Of a stretch of 6,293 nt of DNA, positions 1-6,293 are shown in pieces. A model generated the notes under the pieces. The model saw only the letters and a list, made by a program, of their open reading frames with translations, was not told the origin of the DNA and did not search any database. The translations under genes were made by a program, and so were the position numbers. Position 1 is the stretch's first letter. Every line of letters begins with the position of its first letter. Source of the stretch: Chloroflexota bacterium (lineage in GTDB: Bacteria; Chloroflexota; Anaerolineae; Anaerolineales; DRKV01); NCBI GenBank assembly GCA_011051635.1, contig DRKV01000241.1:1-6293 (forward strand). Direction: 5' to 3'.

Positions 1-137
1 CTGCGGAAAGCCTTTTGCAGCAGCCGAATCTGGCTGCCGGGTTTGTGCCGTTGGGCGTAAAAATACAACCCGACGTTGAAGACTACTACCGCAGCCACAA
101 TCAGGGCCACCAGCAAACCAACGTTTTCATCCATCAT
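1..137 (-). CDS. Single-span membrane protein, N-terminal part (cut by window edge)
   Basis: The first 45 residues are visible on the minus strand; the rest lies beyond base 1. After a short acidic start (MMDENVG) come about 20 hydrophobic residues rich in Val, Ala and Leu, ending in FYAQRHKPGS. The basic residues after the span suggest the N-terminus faces out and the remainder faces the cytoplasm, as an anchor or uncleaved signal. I do not recognise the family. Two adjacent ATG codons (135-137 and 132-134) follow a GAGG Shine-Dalgarno core at 142-145. Spacing is 4 nt to the first and 7 nt to the second, so the second may be the real start. The gene lies 70 nt downstream of the HAD phosphatase on the same strand and could be co-transcribed with it. 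The gap between them is a G-tract plus a heptamer array. Confidence 0.7.
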   Translation of the reverse strand, partial: MMDENVGLLVALIVAAVVVFNVGLYFYAQRHKPGSQIRLLQKAFR

Positions 138-141
138 TGCA

Positions 142-145
142 CCTC
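142..145 (-). promoter_or_regulatory. Shine-Dalgarno core for the membrane protein
   Basis: GAGG on the minus strand is followed by TGCA and then tandem ATG codons. It is one of three clear ribosome-binding sites in the window. The 7-nt spacing to the second ATG favours that codon as the start. It abuts an 8-bp G homopolymer (146-153, plus strand) that leads into the heptamer array. Confidence 0.6.
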
Positions 146-153
146 GGGGGGGG

Positions 154-265
154 AGCGTACAGCGTGCAGGGTACAGCGTATGTCGCACATCGCACGTCCG
201 ACAGCGGTCAGCCGTCAGTGGTCAACGGTCTACGGTCAATGGTCAGCGGTCGGCGGTCGGCATTC
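154..265. repeat. Heptamer tandem array A, 16 units
   Basis: Sixteen consecutive 7-bp units with no phase slip: agcgtac, agcgtgc, agggtac, agcgtat, gtcgcac, atcgcac, gtccgac, agcggtc, agccgtc, agtggtc, aacggtc, tacggtc, aatggtc, agcggtc, ggcggtc and a weak last unit ggcattc. The unit type changes along the array, from NNNGTAC through NNCGCAC to NNNGGTC. An 8-bp G-tract (146-153) abuts the left end. The right end runs into the 3' end of the HAD phosphatase gene, so bases 208-258 are both repeat and coding sequence. On the minus strand the NNNGGTC block reads TGACC every 7 nt, so it offers a TGA stop in all three frames. Confidence 0.95.
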
Positions 266-891
266 CGCCTTCCCCATTCCTCCACCCACTCCCGTAAACT
301 GAAAGCGTGTTCGTCCGCCGCTTCGGGGTCGGGACGGGGGCCAATGAGCACCGTGTACCATCCCTGACGGCGCGCTCCGGCGGTGTTGCGGGGGGAGTCG
401 TCCACCAGAACGCACGTTTCGGGTGGCGGATTTCCCGCCAGGGCGCGGGCGCGTTGATAAGCCCCGGCCTCCGGCTTGGCGAGCCAGCCCAGGGAGCGCA
501 CGTCAATGATGCCCTCGAAACAATCCTCCAGGCGCAAAAAGCGCAGCACCCGCCGGGCGTGGGCGGCATCCGAATTGGTGAAAATCCAGCGGGGCGCGGC
601 CAGGCGCAGAAGGGCTTCCCGCAGGGCGGGGTCGGGGGTCAGGTAACGTTCCAGGGGCAGGTCGTGGACGTAAGCCAGAAAGTCGTCCGTGTCGATGTGG
701 TGGTGGCGTTGCAAACCGCGCAGCGTCGTGCCGTAAGTCACCAGATAATGCTCCCGCAGCCGGGCGGCCTCCTCCGGCGGGATGCCCATCCGCTCGGTCA
801 TGTACGTTCCGATGCGGCGCTTGATTTCCGGCCACATCCCGTTTTCACCGGGGTAGAGCGTGCCGTCCAGGTCGAAGAAGATGGTGGGCAT
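208..891 (-). CDS. HAD-superfamily pyrimidine 5'-nucleotidase-type phosphatase
   Basis: A 227-residue soluble phosphohydrolase of the Sdt1/PHM8-like pyrimidine 5'-nucleotidase branch of the HAD superfamily, expected to release phosphate from nucleotides such as UMP or CMP in the cytoplasm. All HAD motifs are visible: D7-L-D9-G-T (nucleophile and acid/base), T105-N-S (motif II), K139 in AKPEAGAY (motif III) and D164-D165 in VLVDDSPRN (motif IV). Family signatures YGTTLRGL (about 53-60), LTPDPALR and DCFEGIID also match. Substrate is inferred from family only. No purine-rich ribosome-binding site precedes the ATG; seven C residues stand directly before it on the coding strand. Residues 212-227 read DRRPLTI-DRRPLTT-DG, a 7-residue repeat encoded by heptamer array A, which also supplies the TGA stop. 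This tail is not expected in the family. The gene is divergent from mutL. Confidence 0.9.
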   Translation of the reverse strand: MPTIFFDLDGTLYPGENGMWPEIKRRIGTYMTERMGIPPEEAARLREHYLVTYGTTLRGLQRHHHIDTDDFLAYVHDLPLERYLTPDPALREALLRLAAPRWIFTNSDAAHARRVLRFLRLEDCFEGIIDVRSLGWLAKPEAGAYQRARALAGNPPPETCVLVDDSPRNTAGARRQGWYTVLIGPRPDPEAADEHAFSLREWVEEWGRRNADRRPLTIDRRPLTTDG

Positions 892-899
892 GGGGGGGA

Positions 900-1011
900 G
901 GTAGTTTGATAGTCAGATAGTCAGGTAGTCAGATAGTCAGGTAGTCAGATAGTCAGATAGTCAGGTAGTCAGGTAGTCAGGTAGTCAAGTAGTCAGGTGG
1001 TTGGGTGGTTG
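900..1011. repeat. Octamer tandem array, 14 units
   Basis: Fourteen 8-bp units in unbroken phase: ggtagttt; gatagtca twice; ggtagtca; gatagtca; ggtagtca; gatagtca twice; ggtagtca three times; agtagtca; and ggtggttg twice. Two near-identical variants (gatagtca and ggtagtca, one base apart) make up ten units. The end units are divergent, as expected of an array that grows in its middle by slippage. The left end starts one base after a seven-G tract (892-898) that touches the HAD start codon. The right end passes after two bases into heptamer array B. No gene or RNA is apparent in it. Confidence 0.95.
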
Positions 1012-1013
1012 GC

Positions 1014-1118
1014 GAGGTACAGCGTACAACGTACAGGGCACCTCGCACGCCGCACGCCGCACATCGCACTCCGCACGTCGCACCTCGCACGTGGCACTTG
1101 ATACGTGATACGTGACAC
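1014..1118. repeat. Heptamer tandem array B, 15 units
   Basis: Fifteen 7-bp units in perfect phase: gaggtac, agcgtac, aacgtac, agggcac, ctcgcac, gccgcac twice, atcgcac, tccgcac, gtcgcac, ctcgcac, gtggcac, ttgatac, gtgatac, gtgacac. The left part resembles array A: 11 bp are identical at 170-180 and 1016-1026, and 12 bp at 184-195 and 1058-1069. The right part resembles arrays C and D. The last three units lie inside the putative mutL promoter. Together with the octamer array it fills almost all of the 243-bp divergent gap (892-1134) between the HAD gene and mutL. Confidence 0.95.
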
Positions 1119-1128
1119 GTATTATAAT
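1098..1128 (+). promoter_or_regulatory. Putative mutL promoter, probably leaderless transcript
   Basis: A perfect TATAAT -10 hexamer lies at 1123-1128. A TTGATA -35-like hexamer at 1098-1103 is one of the heptamer units of array B. The spacer is 19 bp to TATAAT, or 16 bp if the overlapping TATTAT at 1120-1125 is used. The mutL ATG (1135-1137) starts 6 nt after TATAAT, where transcription would normally begin, so the message should be leaderless or nearly so. The intervening CTCCTC has no ribosome-binding character. The octamer attataat at 1121-1128 is a perfect palindrome, so a -10 also reads on the minus strand toward the HAD gene, but no -35 was found for it. Confidence 0.65.
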
Positions 1129-1134
1129 CTCCTC

Positions 1135-2919
<1,785 letters not shown>

Positions 2920-2923
2920 GGAA

Positions 2924-3035
2924 GTGTCACGTATCACGTGTCAGGTATCACGTATCACCTGGCACTTGACACTTGACACTTGGCACTTGACACTTGGCAC
3001 TTGACACTTGACACGTGGTACTTGACACGTGACAC
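2924..3035. repeat. Heptamer tandem array C, 16 units
   Basis: Sixteen in-phase 7-bp units between mutL and the dehydrogenase: gtgtcac, gtatcac, gtgtcag, gtatcac twice, ctggcac, ttgacac twice, ttggcac, ttgacac, ttggcac, ttgacac twice, gtggtac, ttgacac, gtgacac. It starts 4 bp after the mutL stop and ends 3 bp before the next ATG, so the 119-bp gap is essentially all repeat. Six units contain TTGACA, the consensus -35 hexamer, but no matching -10 was seen. The first two units (2924-2937) are the exact inverse complement of the last two units of array B (1105-1118), on the other side of mutL. Confidence 0.95.
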
Positions 3036-3038
3036 GCA

Positions 3039-3992
3039 ATGAACGCTCTCTACCTCTCCAACCACACCCTCACCTACCGCACCGACCTGCCCGTGCCGCA
3101 GCCGCCGCCGGGAGAAGCCCTGATACGCGTCCTCCTGGCGGGCATCTGCGCCACCGACCTGGAACTGGTGCGCGGTTACTATCCCTTCGACGGCATCCCC
3201 GGCCACGAATTCGTCGGCGTGGTGGAGCGCGCTCCCGATGCCCCGCAGTGGGAAGGCCGCCGCGTGGTGGGCGAAATCAACGCCGCTTGCGGAACCTGCC
3301 GCCAGTGCCGCGAGGGGCGTCCTACCCATTGCGAGCGGCGCACCGTCCTGGGCATCAAGGGGCGCAACGGGGCTTTCGCCGAATACCTGACCCTGCCGGT
3401 TGACAACCTGCTCCCCGTGCCCGATTCCCTGCCGGATGAGAAGGCCGTCTTCACCGAGCCGCTGGCCGCCGCCCTGGAGATTCAGCGGCAGGCGCACATC
3501 CGTCCTGCGGACCGCGTTCTCGTAGTTGGGGCCGGGCGGCTGGGGCAGTTGATTGCCTGGACGCTGGCGCTGACCGGCTGCGACCTGCGCGTCGTGGCGC
3601 GGCACGCCGGGCAGCGCCGCCTGCTGGCAAAGCGCGGCATCCGCTCCATCGGCGAGGAGGATGTGCCTCACTGGGAGATGGACGTGGTCGTAGAAGCCAC
3701 CGGTTCGCCGGGAGGCTTCGCGCTGGCGAAGCGCGCCGTCCATCCCCGCGGGGTCATCGTGCTCAAGAGCACCTACGCCGGAGACCTGACCCTCAATATG
3801 TCGGAAATCGTGGTGGATGAAGTCACCCTGCTGGGTTCACGCTGCGGCCCCTTCGCCCCCGCTTTGGAGCACTTGCGCCGCGGCCTGATAGACCCGACCG
3901 ACCTGATTGCAGCGCGTTACCCCCTCGAAAAAGGGCCGGAGGCCTTCCAAAAGGCCGCCCAGCCCGGCGTGTTCAAGGTGTTGATTGGGTAG
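3039..3992 (+). CDS. Zinc-dependent MDR-family alcohol dehydrogenase-like protein
   Basis: A 317-residue medium-chain dehydrogenase/reductase, a cytoplasmic NAD(P)-dependent oxidoreductase that interconverts an alcohol and a carbonyl compound; the substrate cannot be read from sequence. The GroES-like catalytic domain (about 1-145) has C37 and G55-H56-E57, the catalytic zinc region, and the structural zinc set C84, C87, C90 and C98 (CGTCRQC...HC). The Rossmann domain begins near 155 with G164-A-G-R-L-G169. The position where NAD-preferring relatives carry Asp after the second strand appears to be A187 followed by R188, which hints at NADP(H). It is slightly shorter than classical enzymes of about 340-350 residues. 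The ATG at 3039 starts a normal family N-terminus, with no ribosome-binding site: its leader is heptamer array C (...gtgacac-gca-ATG). It follows mutL on the same strand and may be read from its promoter. It converges with the kinase gene. Confidence 0.88.
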   Translation: MNALYLSNHTLTYRTDLPVPQPPPGEALIRVLLAGICATDLELVRGYYPFDGIPGHEFVGVVERAPDAPQWEGRRVVGEINAACGTCRQCREGRPTHCERRTVLGIKGRNGAFAEYLTLPVDNLLPVPDSLPDEKAVFTEPLAAALEIQRQAHIRPADRVLVVGAGRLGQLIAWTLALTGCDLRVVARHAGQRRLLAKRGIRSIGEEDVPHWEMDVVVEATGSPGGFALAKRAVHPRGVIVLKSTYAGDLTLNMSEIVVDEVTLLGSRCGPFAPALEHLRRGLIDPTDLIAARYPLEKGPEAFQKAAQPGVFKVLIG

Positions 3993-3993
3993 G

Positions 3994-4049
3994 GGGGCAC
4001 GTGTCAAGTGCCACGTGGTACGTGATACGTGGTACGTGATACTTGACAC
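3994..4049. repeat. Heptamer tandem array D, 8 units
   Basis: Eight 7-bp units: ggggcac, gtgtcaa, gtgccac, gtggtac, gtgatac, gtggtac, gtgatac, ttgacac. They fill 56 of the 61 bp between the dehydrogenase stop (3990-3992) and the kinase stop (4054-4056) of two convergent genes. A six-G tract (3992-3997) overlaps the left edge. The ends pair exactly as an inverted repeat, gtgtcaagt (4001-4009) with acttgacac (4041-4049), around a 31-nt interior that could partly pair. There is no T-run after it, so it is not a classical intrinsic terminator, although no other terminator is visible for either gene. Confidence 0.92.
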
Positions 4050-4053
4050 TCCC

Positions 4054-5247
4054 TCACCGCGGCAAATGCACTGTGAAGGTCGTTCCTTTCCCCACTTCGC
4101 TTTCCACGCTGATGCGCCCGCCGTGGCCCTCCACGATTTTCCGGGCAATGGAAAGTCCCAGTCCCGTTCCCTGCGCCATGCGTTCCGAGCCGGGGACGCG
4201 ATAGAACTTCTGGAAGAGATTTTGCAAAGCATCGGGAGGAATGCCGCGCCCGGTGTCGCGGACGCAGATGCGCAACTCCTCGGCGTCCGCCGTGGCGCTC
4301 AAGGTGATTTTCCCGCCTGCGGGGGTGTATTTGACGGCGTTACTCAACAAGTTGATGAGCACTTGCTTTAATTTGGCGCGGTCAGCCTGAATTTCGGGCA
4401 GGTCTTCGGGGGCTTCCAGGGTGAGATTCTGCTGTTTTTCCGAGGCCGGCAGCCGCATCACGGAAGTGCATTCCTGCAAGAGCGTGTACGGGGCAAGGCG
4501 TTGGGTGCGAAACTGGACGCGCCCCGATTCCAAACGGGCTAAATCCAGGAAGGAAGTCGCCAATTCCGAAAGGCGCCGCGATTCGCTCTGGATGGTCTGG
4601 AGAAAGGTTGCCCGTTGTTCCTCCGAGAGTTCCGGACGCTTCAGCAGGTGGGCGGCGGTGTTGATGGAGCCTAAGGGGGTACGTAACTCGTGGATGAACT
4701 CCGAAATCAGGTCGGATTGTTGAAACAAACGGCTGTTTTCAATCGCAATAGCCGCCTGTGCCCCAAGCACGCCGAGAATTTCCAGGTCTTCTTCGCTGAA
4801 AGTCCCATCTTTTTTGTTGATGGCCTCCAGGGCGCCGATGACCTTGTCTTTGGCGACCATAGGAACGCCCAGCAGGGAATGGGTCAGAAATTTGGTGTCT
4901 TCTGAAATGCGGGCGAAATGCCGTCTGTCCCGGCTGACATCGTTGATACGCAACGGCTTCTGGTTGCGCACAATCCAGCCGGCCAGGCTGTCCATAGGAA
5001 CAACCAGGCCGCGCATGGATGGTTCGGTCAGGTTGGTGGCGGCCTGAAAGTACAATTCTTGCTTGACATCGTCATACAGCAAAATGGAGGCCGCCTCTGC
5101 CGCGCACACATCGGCGGCAGCCTGGACGATGCGCTGGAGCAAACCGTCCAGGTCCAGCGTAGAAGCCAGGTCGCGGCTGAGTTCCAGCAGGCGGCGGTAG
5201 CGGTGAACCAGGGTGGTGTTGGTTTCAGGGGGGAGGGTATCAGCCAT
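4054..5247 (-). CDS. Soluble GAF-domain sensor histidine kinase
   Basis: A 397-residue histidine kinase without a membrane segment, so it should sense a cytoplasmic signal. A short N-terminal helix (about 13-30) leads into a GAF domain (about 31-172; VVPMDSLAGWIVRNQKPLRINDV and SLLGVPMVAKDKVIGALEAINK are typical, ligand unknown). The dimerisation domain has the phospho-acceptor H186 in FIHELRTPLGSI. The ATPase domain has the N box with N303 (NLLSNAVKYTP), G1 D331-TGRGI, an F box near F345-F348 and G2 G360-TGLGL. All catalytic parts are present. No response regulator is encoded in the window, so its partner is elsewhere or left of the operon. Its start overlaps the end of sir2 by 8 nt (ATGGCTGA), implying coupled translation, and GAGGAG stands 7 nt upstream. 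Heptamer array D begins 4 bp beyond its stop. Confidence 0.95.
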   Translation of the reverse strand: MADTLPPETNTTLVHRYRRLLELSRDLASTLDLDGLLQRIVQAAADVCAAEAASILLYDDVKQELYFQAATNLTEPSMRGLVVPMDSLAGWIVRNQKPLRINDVSRDRRHFARISEDTKFLTHSLLGVPMVAKDKVIGALEAINKKDGTFSEEDLEILGVLGAQAAIAIENSRLFQQSDLISEFIHELRTPLGSINTAAHLLKRPELSEEQRATFLQTIQSESRRLSELATSFLDLARLESGRVQFRTQRLAPYTLLQECTSVMRLPASEKQQNLTLEAPEDLPEIQADRAKLKQVLINLLSNAVKYTPAGGKITLSATADAEELRICVRDTGRGIPPDALQNLFQKFYRVPGSERMAQGTGLGLSIARKIVEGHGGRISVESEVGKGTTFTVHLPR

Positions 5248-6007
5248 GCAAAGTCTCCTCGGCGAGCAGGGGCAGGAGTTCGGCTACATCGCCGCGTAAC
5301 ACAACCTCGGCGCGCACGTCAATGTAGGTGGGGGCTTTGTTGACGATTATCAGAGGGGCGTTGTTGTTGAGGGCCTGCATAGGCAGTCCGGCCACCGGCA
5401 TGACCGTGAGGGAGGAACCAGCCACCAGCATGAGGTCGCAGGTGCGGGCGGCTTCTTGCGCCTGATGCCAGACCTGGATGGGCAATTGCTCCTCGAAGAG
5501 GATGACATCCGGCTTGAGGATACCCCCGCAATCCGCGCAGCGGGGGATGTCGCCGTTTTCCAGATAGGCTTCCATGTAATCGGCGGCGCGGAATTTGTGG
5601 TAACAGCGGGTGCAGGTCAGCGTTTCCAGGCTGCCGTGTACCTCCAGCACATGCCGCGCCCCGGCGCGCTGGTGCAGCGCATCCACGTTCTGGGTGATGA
5701 TGGTGTGGATGTAGCCCGCTTGCTGCAAAGAGACCAGGGCGTAGTGGGCCGGATTGGGACGGGCAGCATGGATGCCGCTGGCAATTTCGCGCAACCAGGC
5801 GAAGAAGCGCTCCGGGTTGTGCCGAAAAGCCCGCAGGGAGGCCACTTCCATCGGGTCGTAGCGCTTCCACAACCCGCTTTCGGGGGAACGAAAGTCCGGG
5901 ATTCCGGATGGCGTCGAAATCCCCGCCCCGGTCAGCGCCACGCCTCTGCGGGCTTCGCGGAGCAACGCTGCTGCTCTGCGAATGGATTTGTCGGACGACG
6001 ACTTCAT
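5240..6007 (-). CDS. Sir2-family NAD-dependent protein deacylase (sirtuin)
   Basis: A complete 255-residue sirtuin that removes acetyl groups from protein lysines while consuming NAD+, giving nicotinamide and O-acetyl-ADP-ribose. Visible motifs in order: G27-AGISTPSGIPDFRSP (NAD binding), T105-Q-N-V-D, the catalytic H124-G, zinc ligands C132, C135, C157 and C160, LKPDVILFEE (164-173), G197-SSL, and V222-N-K. The GAGISTPSGIPDFR segment and overall length resemble the Thermotoga class U enzyme. By eye the Tyr and Arg used by CobB and SIRT5 to bind succinyl groups are replaced by L72 and I75, so plain deacetylation is more likely. The start at 6007 follows GAGG (6018-6021), which overlaps the stop of the upstream gene. 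The gap to that gene is 12 nt and the 3' end overlaps the kinase, so this is the middle of an operon. Targets are unknown. Confidence 0.96.
   Translation of the reverse strand: MKSSSDKSIRRAAALLREARRGVALTGAGISTPSGIPDFRSPESGLWKRYDPMEVASLRAFRHNPERFFAWLREIASGIHAARPNPAHYALVSLQQAGYIHTIITQNVDALHQRAGARHVLEVHGSLETLTCTRCYHKFRAADYMEAYLENGDIPRCADCGGILKPDVILFEEQLPIQVWHQAQEAARTCDLMLVAGSSLTVMPVAGLPMQALNNNAPLIIVNKAPTYIDVRAEVVLRGDVAELLPLLAEETLHG
5255..5260 (-). promoter_or_regulatory. Shine-Dalgarno site of the kinase gene
   Basis: GAGGAG on the minus strand lies 7 nt before the kinase ATG and inside the last codons of sir2. It fixes the kinase start at 5247 and supports translational coupling across the 8-nt gene overlap. 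Confidence 0.8.
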
Positions 6008-6017
6008 GGCAGGTCTG

Positions 6018-6021
6018 CCTC
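6018..6021 (-). promoter_or_regulatory. Shine-Dalgarno core of the sir2 gene
   Basis: GAGG on the minus strand lies 10 nt before the sir2 ATG and overlaps the TGA stop of the upstream ATPase gene (TGAGG). It supports the start at 6007 and tight coupling between the two genes. Confidence 0.6.
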
Positions 6022-6293
6022 AGGCAGCCTGTAAAACCAGTTTCGAGAGTTTGCCGAATTGCTGGGCGGTCAAACTCTCGCTCTGATAGAGCACCGCCGG
6101 CATGTTGCGGATGGCGGCCTGGTAGAGCAATTCGGGAGCAGGAGTAAAGGAGACCGCCACGCGCTCCTGCAACTCCTCTTGCACCTGACTCCAGGAAAGA
6201 TGAATGTCGGAGCGGACGCGGTTGACCAGCACCACTTGCCGGCGGCCTCGCCCGATGCCCATCTCCTCCAAATCGTGGAACATGGCTTTGGCC
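6020..6293 (-). CDS. C-terminal part of a MinD/CpaE-like P-loop ATPase (cut by window edge)
   Basis: The last 90 residues of a protein whose start lies beyond the right edge. RRQVVLVNRVRSDIHLSWSQVQEEL followed by VAVSFTPAPELLYQAAIRNMPAVLYQSESLTAQQFGKLSKLV fits the end of the MinD/ParA/CpaE fold: a strand ending in an Asn-Arg pair, a helix, a strand ending near Pro, a helix with a short 'NMPAVL' turn, then a closing helix. In that family the Asn in this strand contacts the nucleotide base. The Walker A and B motifs would be outside the window, so the call rests on the C-terminal pattern alone. CpaE/TadZ relatives position pilus machinery, but nothing here shows such a role. It is the most upstream gene seen in the operon with sir2 and the kinase. 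Confidence 0.5.
   Translation of the reverse strand, partial: AKAMFHDLEEMGIGRGRRQVVLVNRVRSDIHLSWSQVQEELQERVAVSFTPAPELLYQAAIRNMPAVLYQSESLTAQQFGKLSKLVLQAA

Noticed and set aside
307..909. Plus-strand open frame of 200 codons opposite the HAD gene
   Set aside because: Antisense to a gene with all HAD motifs; no recognisable domain in the translation.
900..1118. CRISPR array
   Set aside because: Units of 7-8 bp run head to tail without spacers, and no cas genes are present.
1105..1134. GTG at 1105 as an upstream start for mutL
   Set aside because: The extra ten residues come from the repeat array and promoter; MutL homologues begin at MPI..LP, matching the ATG at 1135.
3994..4049. Classical intrinsic terminator between the dehydrogenase and kinase genes
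   Set aside because: The paired ends are 31 nt apart and no T-run follows on either strand.
5240..6007. Sir2 gene as part of an antiphage system (Thoeris, DSR or SIR2-HerA type)
   Set aside because: It is a short stand-alone deacylase with an intact zinc site and no SLOG, HerA, TIR or Argonaute partner nearby; the adjacent gene is a histidine kinase.

Overview
The window is a GC-rich bacterial chromosome segment (GC-dominated third codon positions in every gene). It carries seven protein genes, five complete and two cut by the window edges. No RNA gene, IS element, CRISPR array or phage gene is visible. Gene content (endonuclease-type MutL, a Thermotoga-like class U sirtuin, a soluble GAF histidine kinase, an MDR dehydrogenase), weak use of Shine-Dalgarno sites and short-unit tandem repeats between genes recall Anaerolineae/Chloroflexota genomes. 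That assignment is an impression, not a result.

Layout, left to right. Minus strand: the N-terminal end of a single-membrane-span protein (1-137), preceded in the same direction by a pyrimidine 5'-nucleotidase-type HAD phosphatase (208-891). Then comes a divergent gap of 243 bp (892-1134) made almost entirely of repeats. Plus strand: mutL (1135-2919) and a zinc-dependent MDR dehydrogenase (3039-3992). Minus strand again, convergent with the dehydrogenase: a tight operon read from the right edge, made of a MinD/CpaE-like P-loop ATPase C-terminus (6020-6293), a Sir2 deacylase (5240-6007) and a GAF-histidine kinase (4054-5247). Sir2 and the kinase overlap by 8 nt.

The most unusual content is not a gene. 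All four substantial gaps are filled by tandem arrays of degenerate 7-bp units (154-265, 1014-1118, 2924-3035, 3994-4049), and one gap also holds an 8-bp-unit array (900-1011). The units fall into successive subfamilies (agcgtac-like, NNCGCAC, NNNGGTC, GTGxxAC, TTGACAC). They join genes with almost no other spacer DNA. They also affect gene function: one array runs into the phosphatase reading frame and encodes its last 16 residues and stop codon as a 7-residue repeat; another supplies a TTGATA -35-like box to a probably leaderless mutL promoter; a third forms the whole leader of the dehydrogenase. Inside the Sir2 operon, where gaps are 12 nt or negative, no repeats occur.

Functionally, MutL is the nicking endonuclease and matchmaker of MutH-independent mismatch repair. 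The HAD protein, the dehydrogenase and the Sir2/kinase pair look like nucleotide, redox and protein-acylation or signalling functions with no evident joint pathway. No defence system or other novel protein system is supported here.
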